A stretch of DNA of 37,444 nt, from the NCBI RefSeq assembly GCF_000759025.1, contig NZ_JPOS01000030.1, positions 1-37,444 of the forward strand, given 5' to 3'. The notes under the pieces were generated by a model. That model worked only from the letters and a program-made list of their open reading frames with translations, did not search any database and was not told the DNA's origin. This DNA is from Phaeodactylibacter xiamenensis (GTDB lineage Bacteria; Bacteroidota; Bacteroidia; Chitinophagales; Saprospiraceae). The translations under genes and the position numbers were made by a program. Below, one piece after another: positions 31,955 to 37,444 of the stretch; position 1 is the stretch's first letter; each line of letters begins with the position of its first letter.

Positions 31955-34831
31955 GTGTCAGATTTTCACATTATAGGGCATGACTATTATCCATTATTGG
32001 CTTATGTGGACCCGTTTGATTATTACGACCAAGTACATGAGAATGCTGTGGCTGCAATTGATCAAGAGTTATCCAGCTATTTGCTTATCGCAAAAGATCA
32101 TTCAAAAAACTCAATACTGAAATATAGGGTTGAGCTAAAGCTCCCACAGGGAGGCGGCGTCCTTGGGGCCCTCTCCCCATTTGAAAGAGAAGCTATAAGG
32201 AACGAGATACTTAAAGCCATCAATGAAGAAGGAGAAGCCCAAGGGTTTTATATTACTAATAATGCTGCGATTGAAAGGAAGGGTTTGGCCTTTTTTAAGA
32301 CAGCACTTGAAAATTTGCAAGCAGGAACTTTTAACCTTGGGGACGCAATGGGAATTGCCGGGTTTACAAGTTATGCAGTCAAGACAAACGAAACCTATGA
32401 TAGAGCAAGCAATGGGGTATATTTTGGGGCAGGTATCAATCCTAGTGATTATGTATATGACTATACTGGATTAGAGGTATCAATAAACGGCAACCCTATT
32501 TTGCTGCGCGATATGATTTCATCTACGGCAGGTGGAAACAACTTTATACTTGAAAATTTTAATCGTTCATATATTGTCACAGATAGTGACAATACAATCT
32601 CAGAACTTGATCAAGCTGAACAATCTTTCTTGGGAGACGGTCGACATTTTGTGATGTGGGTTCATCATAGAAGAGGAAATGAAAGTGCAGGAGAAAGCGA
32701 CTCAATCTATGTCAAGTCTCGTAATAACCTGACTGAGATAGAAGCAGAAATAATAGTCAGCAATTACGTAGAGACTGTATTAAATGAATGGATGCCAGAG
32801 ATTGAAACGAGTGGTGGCGTAGCTTTACAAGGGGGAGGAGGAGAGAGCAGAAGTTTAAATTGTTCCTTAAATGCTCAATGGGGAAAAACCTGCCTTCTTG
32901 AGTTTGTAAAGAATTCTGGTCAGAGCACTGCTAATAAGTTTAAATTAGGTATTGCCGTAGGGGTATTAGATGGGTTAATCGCTACTTTAAAGATAATATA
33001 CGATTTATATGCAGTGCCGAAAGGCTTTTGGGATAGTACTGTCGCATATTGTAAAGATTTATGGGTGCATTATCAAGAGCATGAAAGCCTAACGTCTGTT
33101 TTTGAAAAAATTGAAGGAGATATTGATATTGCTCTTCAAACAATTAAAGAGCTTGTTAATGTCTATAACCAGATTGTTGAAAAAATTTCTGCAACAAACA
33201 TCTATAATGCTTTTCTTGGTATTATTACTGGTGTAGGAGAAGCCATATTAGATTGGTTCAATAATGAATTATTAGCCTTAACTCCCGATGCTGGCTATGG
33301 AGTGGGAGTAGTTGCATTTGATGTGATTTTAACTGTTTTTTCAGGGGGAGGCAGCGTCGCTGCGAAAGGAGGGAGATATCTGACTAGTATTGCTAGCTAC
33401 CTCAAAGGGATTATACAAAGCCCTAGATCATCAGTGGGCGCAATGTTATCTAAGGCTTCTAATCAATCCGCCAATATTGTAGGCTTGGGAGCTAAAATTG
33501 TTCGGTGTAAAATTTTAGGTAAGGGATGTTTCATAAAGGACACCCCGGTGTTAATGGCTAGTAATTCTTTTACGAACTCAGGTAAAACTTACGCCTTAGC
33601 AGCAACTATGCCTTTTATGGCGTTACCGATACAAGAGGTTCCTTTGTTAAGCTGGACAGTTGCACATGAAACAGTAAACCAGCAGAATAATTTAATTGTA
33701 TCGACAGATGAAGATTTTTACTTTGGTACGCTTAGTGAAGACTCCTACACCAGCCCTCAACAAAGACAGAGAGATCAATACAAACTAGACGATACCAATT
33801 GGCACGAAGTTATCTTCGAGCAAGTCCACGGTACCTCCATAGCCAAGCTAGCCCTCCACACCGACTGGATCACCCAAAACAACTACCAGCTCGATGCCAT
33901 AGTCAACATGAACCTCCCCGAGCAAGGCATCTCCGGCCCCTTCCGCATCACGTCCATAAAGCACCTCCTGCCCCAAAAGCGCCCAGTAGACGAAGATGCT
34001 GGCAAAGGCTTTGTTTTCCGCCCGGTAACCGGTATCTTTATACATGAGTCCGATGACGTTTGGACCCTGGAATTTGACAGTGGCGACACCTTGGGCGTCA
34101 CCGCCAATCACCCTATCTACTCCACCACCGCCCAAGACTGGCGCCTGACCAGCGAGCTGGCCATAGGCGAGCAAGTCCTGACCTACGCGGGCAGCGCGAC
34201 GCTTACGGGCAAGCGGCCTGCCCCGGCGCAGAGGGTGTATAACCTGGAGGTGCAGGAGGTGCATAACTTTTTGGTTACTGGGGTGGGGGTTGTGGTGCAT
34301 AATAGTTGTTGGGATGAAGCTGCAAAATATGCATCAGGGGAAAGAAGTAAGTCGGAAATATGGGAGCTCAAGGATTACCCGCAAATTTTCAAAAGGGGTA
34401 ATATTATTGAAAAGGTAATGCGGAAGGGGAAATACTCGTCTAGCAAAGGTTGGGGTTTTACGGGGAAGGGAGATGGAGGATTAGGGTATGATAATTATTG
34501 GTTGATCGATTTTCATAAAGGAAATAAGGTTGTGAGTCTTAAATCAACAAAACTTACTAATGGTACGGATTGGGCTAATAGCAATGCTGACCATATTGGA
34601 AAGCTAAGTGAGAGAAAAATTCAAAGAAGTTTTCCGAATTGCAAACCAGGTCCAAATTGTCAGAATCCATCGCATGTGATTGGGAATATAGATGATGTCG
34701 AATTACATATTATTGTTGAGGACATATCGCAAATAAATCAAACCGATTGGATCAATTCAATAAAATCTAAGTTGCCGCCAAGTGAACAGAATAATTTGAT
34801 AATCACAATCTCTGAAATGGATGCAGATTAG
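31955..34831 (+). CDS. polymorphic pretoxin with Hint domain and nuclease-like C-terminal tip
   Basis: 958 residues from a GTG at 31955 preceded by AGGA; the natural start is probably 31775, before the TAA. Residues 1-520 are an unrecognised body with a hydrophobic segment near 455-470. The Hint autoprotease begins at Cys525 (GCFIKDTPV), has the block-B His in VTANHPIY and ends at YNLEVQEVHNFL plus VVVHNS near residue 783. The last 175 residues are the toxin: RGNIIEKVMRKGKYSSSKGW and WLIDFHKGNKVVSLKSTKL fit a PD-(D/E)XK-like nuclease with Asp852 and Lys863. The tip is AT-rich while the Hint is GC-rich. Nuclease identity is inference. Confidence 0.8.
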   Translation: MSDFHIIGHDYYPLLAYVDPFDYYDQVHENAVAAIDQELSSYLLIAKDHSKNSILKYRVELKLPQGGGVLGALSPFEREAIRNEILKAINEEGEAQGFYITNNAAIERKGLAFFKTALENLQAGTFNLGDAMGIAGFTSYAVKTNETYDRASNGVYFGAGINPSDYVYDYTGLEVSINGNPILLRDMISSTAGGNNFILENFNRSYIVTDSDNTISELDQAEQSFLGDGRHFVMWVHHRRGNESAGESDSIYVKSRNNLTEIEAEIIVSNYVETVLNEWMPEIETSGGVALQGGGGESRSLNCSLNAQWGKTCLLEFVKNSGQSTANKFKLGIAVGVLDGLIATLKIIYDLYAVPKGFWDSTVAYCKDLWVHYQEHESLTSVFEKIEGDIDIALQTIKELVNVYNQIVEKISATNIYNAFLGIITGVGEAILDWFNNELLALTPDAGYGVGVVAFDVILTVFSGGGSVAAKGGRYLTSIASYLKGIIQSPRSSVGAMLSKASNQSANIVGLGAKIVRCKILGKGCFIKDTPVLMASNSFTNSGKTYALAATMPFMALPIQEVPLLSWTVAHETVNQQNNLIVSTDEDFYFGTLSEDSYTSPQQRQRDQYKLDDTNWHEVIFEQVHGTSIAKLALHTDWITQNNYQLDAIVNMNLPEQGISGPFRITSIKHLLPQKRPVDEDAGKGFVFRPVTGIFIHESDDVWTLEFDSGDTLGVTANHPIYSTTAQDWRLTSELAIGEQVLTYAGSATLTGKRPAPAQRVYNLEVQEVHNFLVTGVGVVVHNSCWDEAAKYASGERSKSEIWELKDYPQIFKRGNIIEKVMRKGKYSSSKGWGFTGKGDGGLGYDNYWLIDFHKGNKVVSLKSTKLTNGTDWANSNADHIGKLSERKIQRSFPNCKPGPNCQNPSHVIGNIDDVELHIIVEDISQINQTDWINSIKSKLPPSEQNNLIITISEMDAD
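33936..34303 (+). repeat. Hint segment repeated downstream, intact copy
   Basis: These 368 bp encode the second half of the Hint domain and recur at 35983-36585, where they are interrupted. The last 110 bases are almost identical in both copies, up to the codons for VVVHN just before each toxin tip. The segment is clearly richer in G+C than the DNA on either side. Confidence 0.9.
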
Positions 34832-35705
34832 AAAGGTAGCTGGTGAGTTTAGCAAGTCCGAATGGATAAATGTTGTTGAAAATAATAATCACATTGTCTC
34901 AATTCATGAGCATGAAAATTCCAAAATCAAGTCGTATGGCTATGCAATATTGAAAATTGAAGGGTTTATTTACGGAGTTTTAAATTGGGATTGGGAAAAA
35001 GGAAAAGTTGATATTGATGTTAAGGAGCGATATTTGCCGCAGGTGTATAAAGCACTTCTGAGTATAGCTGATGATTTGGGAGGATATTTTTACTATAAGT
35101 CTAAAGAACTATTCGATCCTCAAAAACATCTACCAATTCCAGCTATAGATATTAATAGAAATAAGAGGTTTTTTGAAGGCCACGACTTGGACTACATTCG
35201 GTGGATGGCATTTAGGGAAGAGGATCAAGGTTTGATTTTGGAAACTTTAAAACTGAAAAAATCCAAAGAGGTTAGCCTTAAGGATGGAATTGATAGTTGC
35301 GACATTATCGTTACACCATCATATTCTGGATGGATCTTTTTGATTGGAGATAATCTACCTGACTCTTTAGTTAAGGGAAATGAAAGCTCTTCAGATGAGG
35401 CATTGACCAACTTATGTAAGACACTTCAAAAATTAAGCACGAAATTTATCGAAGTCCAATATTTTGAACATCATGGCAAGCATAATATCGACGGTTACTT
35501 TAAAGCCAATAATGGTAAAATGATTTTTGGGTACTGGAAAACAGAAGACGAGGAATTTAAAAAAGGTAGAGTACCAAAAGAAATAAAGAAGCTTCATCCT
35601 ACTTCAGCTCATGAAGTGGCTTCGGTTTGGTCTATAGATCCTATGGACTTTATTTACCTGAAGGAAATGGTGGGGGAGAAATCATATGAGGTTGCTCCTA
35701 TTTAA
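34821..35705 (+). CDS. probable immunity protein for the upstream toxin
   Basis: 294 residues, soluble, AT-rich, beginning inside the toxin gene with an 11-bp overlap. Such overlap is typical of toxin-immunity pairs. Two parts are visible: residues 1-110 (IVSIHEHENSKIKSYGYAIL, FIYGVLNWDWEKGKVDI) and 140-294 (GWIFLIGDNLPDSLVKG, FIEVQYFEHHGKHNIDGYF, VASVWSIDPMDF). The second part resembles a domain seen in putative immunity proteins, with W-x-F-x-x-G-x-x-L-P, E-V-Q-Y-F and W-S-I-D-P. No signal peptide. Function is inferred from position. Confidence 0.7.
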   Translation: MQIRKVAGEFSKSEWINVVENNNHIVSIHEHENSKIKSYGYAILKIEGFIYGVLNWDWEKGKVDIDVKERYLPQVYKALLSIADDLGGYFYYKSKELFDPQKHLPIPAIDINRNKRFFEGHDLDYIRWMAFREEDQGLILETLKLKKSKEVSLKDGIDSCDIIVTPSYSGWIFLIGDNLPDSLVKGNESSSDEALTNLCKTLQKLSTKFIEVQYFEHHGKHNIDGYFKANNGKMIFGYWKTEDEEFKKGRVPKEIKKLHPTSAHEVASVWSIDPMDFIYLKEMVGEKSYEVAPI

Positions 35706-35850
35706 AGAGAAGCCATATTTTTATTGAAGAAGTCTTTGAACTTCTTATTGGTGAGCATTTTGTCGATGATGGGGAAGATATTTTTTTGTCATCATCATGG
35801 AGCTGATCGATAAGTTTCAATCGTTGGACCATAGATTTACACCTAGATGG
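35702..35850 (-). pseudogene. 3' remnant of an XRE-type HTH regulator, frameshifted
   Basis: Reading the minus strand from about 35850 gives SMVQRLKLIDQLHDDDKK; after a -1 shift at the A7 run (35781-35787) it continues IFPIIDKMLTNKKFKDFF and ends NKNMASL, stop at 35702. This is the C-terminal tail of a common Bacteroidota HTH family (RLKLIDxL...DKK...IDxMLTxKKFKDFF). The HTH domain itself is missing. One lost A in the run explains the shift. Its stop overlaps the convergent immunity gene stop. Confidence 0.55.
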
Positions 35851-35877
35851 AAAAACAATGATGCTAATTCTCCACCT

Positions 35878-35978
35878 CCGCTAAGCTTCGGCGGACGCCG
35901 TGCGCTGCGGTAATACTAAGAATCAGTAAAGCCAAAAATGACAAGAAGAAACACGAATAGGGACGGTCCTGCGCCCTA
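35878..35978. repeat. two imperfect hairpins before the second Hint copy
   Basis: At 35878-35910, CCGC-AGC-CGGC pairs with GCCG-GCT-GCGG around a GGAC loop. At 35958-35978, TAGGG pairs with CCCTA around a CG/CG inner stem. Neither encodes protein. They look like degenerate palindromic elements, and I see no gene in 35850-35980. Confidence 0.55.
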
Positions 35979-36090
35979 ATATGCCCCTTCCGCATCACCA
36001 CCATCAAGCACCTCCTCCCCCAAAAGCGCCCCGAAGACGAAGACGCCGGCAAAGGCTTTGTTTTCCGCCCGGTAACCGGTATCTTTATAC

Positions 36091-36188
36091 CGACGACAAA
36101 GTAGTTTTGTGCCCCAAACTTACTTCGTGTCGGCATCAACTCGTGCGTCGGTTTTGCGCCTTCGCACAAAACGCTCCGTTCCGAGTCG
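36091..36188. mobile_element. 98-bp palindromic insert in the Hint copy, ATAC duplication
   Basis: The insert lies between ATAC (36087-36090) and ATAC (36189-36192), a likely 4-bp target duplication. Its ends are CGAC and GTCG. Inside, GTTTTGTGC is answered by GCACAAAAC. It carries CGACAAAGTAGTTT (36094-36107), which recurs with two changes in the second insert. It encodes nothing visible and resembles a MITE- or REPIN-like element. Confidence 0.6.
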
Positions 36189-36265
36189 ATACACCAGTCC
36201 AATGACGTTTGGACCCTGGAATTTGACAGCGGCGACACCCTGGGCGTCACCGCCAGCCACCCTAT

Positions 36266-36396
36266 GTGCGCCCGATAAAGTGGTTTGCGACATCGGCCAC
36301 TGACGAAGCGCAGCTTATCAGGGCAGGAGCAAACTACTTTCCGGCGTACATGCCGACATTGAGACAGCTTGCCGCGGCAAGCCTCTCAATCGTCGG
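36266..36396. mobile_element. 131-bp structured insert in the Hint copy
   Basis: Absent from the intact Hint copy. Contains inverted pairs CCCGATAA/TTATCAGGG, AAAGTGGTTTGC/GCAAACTACTTT and a terminal hairpin GCTTGCC/GGCAAGC inside CGAC-ATTGAGA / TCTCAAT-CGTCG. It shares CGATAAAGTGGTTT (36273-36286) with the first insert. The flanking TAT (36263-36265, 36397-36399) may be a short target duplication, but the edges are less clear. Confidence 0.55.
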
Positions 36397-36516
36397 TATT
36401 ACTCCACCACCGCCCAAGACTGGCGCCTGGCCGGCGAGCTAGCCATAGGCGAGCAAGTCCTGACCCACACCGGCAGCGCGACGCTCACGGGCAAGCGACC
36501 CGCCCCGGCGCAGCGG

Positions 36517-37113
36517 GTGTATAATCTGGAGGTGCAGGAGGTGCATAACTTTTTGGTGAGTGGGGTGGGGGTTGTGGTGCATAATACATGTCACATTGAA
36601 GTCCGAAACTTTCTCAAAGATAAGGGCGTCAACAATACACATTTGATAAAAACTCCCGGATCAAAACATATATACAATGGTCCCGACGCAGATGCTTTAA
36701 AAGTAAAATACAACAAGAACAAAATTGAGATTTGTTATGACGATTTAGGTTTTCCTGATTTCTCGCCTTTTGTAGAAAGGTTTACAAATCCCATAAATGG
36801 TAATTTAATTGAGGCTGTGGTTGATATAGGTTCATTTGAAGGTAGCCATCAAAGTGACTACAATGCTGCAAACACAATACTAAGATCGATAGTGGGAGAT
36901 GATAATTTGAATTTTCCAGCCACAATAAGTGGGATAAATTACACTTGGCATCATCACCAAGATGGAAAAACAATGATGCTAGTCCCCTCAGGATTAAACC
37001 ATGGGCAATATGCTGCTACCCATCTAGGCGGAAAGACTATACACAATAAAGGGGCTGGCAGCGTTTTTCCGAGTCCAGCTGATGTCGGTAGCTATTTAAA
37101 AAACTGTGAATGA
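36517..37113 (+). CDS. orphan toxin tip, WHH-type HNH nuclease
   Basis: 198 codons from the GTG at 36517, which is an internal Val of the Hint end; the frame is open back to 36304 without an ATG. The first 23 residues (YNLEVQEVHNFLVSGVGVVVHN) are the Hint C-terminus. The toxin follows: residues 24-198, with TWHHHQDGKTMMLVPSG (Trp144, His145-147) and the later HGQYAATHLGG, the signature of WHH nucleases in the HNH/endonuclease VII superfamily. These cut DNA and are toxin tips of contact-dependent and T9SS- or T6SS-delivered effectors. It is probably silent unless recombined onto the upstream pretoxin. Confidence 0.75.
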   Translation: MYNLEVQEVHNFLVSGVGVVVHNTCHIEVRNFLKDKGVNNTHLIKTPGSKHIYNGPDADALKVKYNKNKIEICYDDLGFPDFSPFVERFTNPINGNLIEAVVDIGSFEGSHQSDYNAANTILRSIVGDDNLNFPATISGINYTWHHHQDGKTMMLVPSGLNHGQYAATHLGGKTIHNKGAGSVFPSPADVGSYLKNCE

Positions 37114-37444
37114 TGTTTAATCTATTTGACCTAAATGAAGAAGTAGTTTCAGCAGACTTTAATTTTATTAGAGATTTACAAGAGGAACTTGGATATATAA
37201 TTCCTCCAGATTTCATTGATTTCAATATTAATTTTGGTAAGCTTTCTCATAATAAGACGCTGTATTCCATCTCCTCATTCCCCTTTTCTAGAACTGTGTC
37301 TGTTATTGATTACAGTGAAAGCATTGATTACTTCAAACAGTTTTTGGATATCAATGGCAAGGGGAATTTCATGGTGTTTATTTTCACTTTTGATCCAAAC
37401 CAGTTTATTTTGATGGGAATTGATGGGAAAGAGAAGAATAGAAT
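37113..37444 (+). CDS. SUKH (SMI1/KNR4)-like immunity protein, 5' part
   Basis: The ATG at 37113 overlaps the toxin stop (TGATG) and the frame stays open to the window end, 110 codons. MFNLFDLNEEVVSAD is followed by IRDLQEELGYIIPPDFIDFN, which has the helix-E-L-G-x-x-I/L-P-x-D-F/Y pattern of the SUKH fold, and later IDYFKQFLDINGKGNFMVFIF. WHH toxins are often paired with SUKH immunity proteins, which fits. The C-terminus is outside the window. Confidence 0.65.
   Translation, partial: MFNLFDLNEEVVSADFNFIRDLQEELGYIIPPDFIDFNINFGKLSHNKTLYSISSFPFSRTVSVIDYSESIDYFKQFLDINGKGNFMVFIFTFDPNQFILMGIDGKEKNR

Larger units (their letters stand above)
35983..36585 (+). pseudogene. second, interrupted copy of the Hint segment
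   Basis: Matches 33936-34303 in three blocks: 35983-36090 (FRITTIKHLLPQKR to RPVTGIFI), about 36193-36265 (DVWTLEFDSGDTLGVTASHP) and 36400-36585 (YSTTAQDWRLAGELAIGEQ to VVVHN). Two inserts of about 98 and 131 bp break the frame, and the N-terminal half with the catalytic Cys is absent. It cannot splice or cleave as it stands. It is best seen as a displaced C-terminal cassette of the main toxin gene. Confidence 0.85.

Noticed and set aside
36517-36519. GTG as a true start of the WHH toxin
   Set aside because: It is the Val codon inside the conserved Hint end and aligns with the same Val in the intact copy at 34237, so it is an internal codon.
37216-37413. 65-codon plus-strand frame near the window end
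   Set aside because: It is out of phase with the frame from 37113, which overlaps the toxin stop, stays open to the end and has a SUKH-like pattern.
1-37444. CRISPR arrays, tRNA and rRNA genes
   Set aside because: No regularly spaced repeats, cloverleaf with T-loop GTTCRA context, or rRNA-like blocks were found on reading both strands.

Overview
The window is chromosomal DNA of a member of the Bacteroidota, most likely a Saprospiria-like marine or sludge bacterium; the genus cannot be fixed from sequence alone. The evidence is four proteins with type IX secretion (T9SS) C-terminal sorting domains, a SusD-type lipoprotein with an acidic export signal after the lipobox cysteine, SprB-like repeats, an OstA-like LPS transport protein, a BatE protein, and a consensus Bacteroidota promoter (TTG-N19-TAnnTTTG) in front of pheT.

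Layout. 1-481: 3' part of an ISKra4-family transposase. 494-2663 (minus): an operon of two coiled-coil proteins, a complete Ras-like small GTPase and a downstream gene that looks cut short by the insertion sequence. 2869-6443 (plus): a deacetylase-like protein, uracil phosphoribosyltransferase and an AAA-ATPase/PD-(D/E)XK protein. 6448-9597 (minus): a large secreted beta-helix protein. 9852-16191: NAD synthetase, an orphan SusD, a bacterial nitric oxide synthase oxygenase and a fused formiminotransferase/cyclodeaminase of histidine catabolism. 16203-21326 (minus): two T9SS cargo proteins, the second with an 11-nt homopolymer beside its start. 21728-26705 (minus): the housekeeping run pheT, coiled-coil protein, zapA, a probable 6S-like RNA and rny. 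26949-31656 (plus): OstA-like protein, BatE, a 5'-truncated FN3 gene and a small T9SS protein.

31775-37444 is the accessory part and the most interesting one: a polymorphic-toxin locus. A large pretoxin (N-terminal body, Hint autoprotease, nuclease-like tip) is cut from its own signal peptide by an in-frame TAA. An overlapping immunity gene follows. Downstream lie a frameshifted regulator remnant, a second Hint copy broken by two small palindromic insertions, a WHH-type nuclease tip and a SUKH-like immunity gene that runs off the window. The near-identical GC-rich Hint segments flanked by AT-rich tips look like a recombination platform for exchanging toxin tips.

No tRNA, rRNA or CRISPR array was seen.
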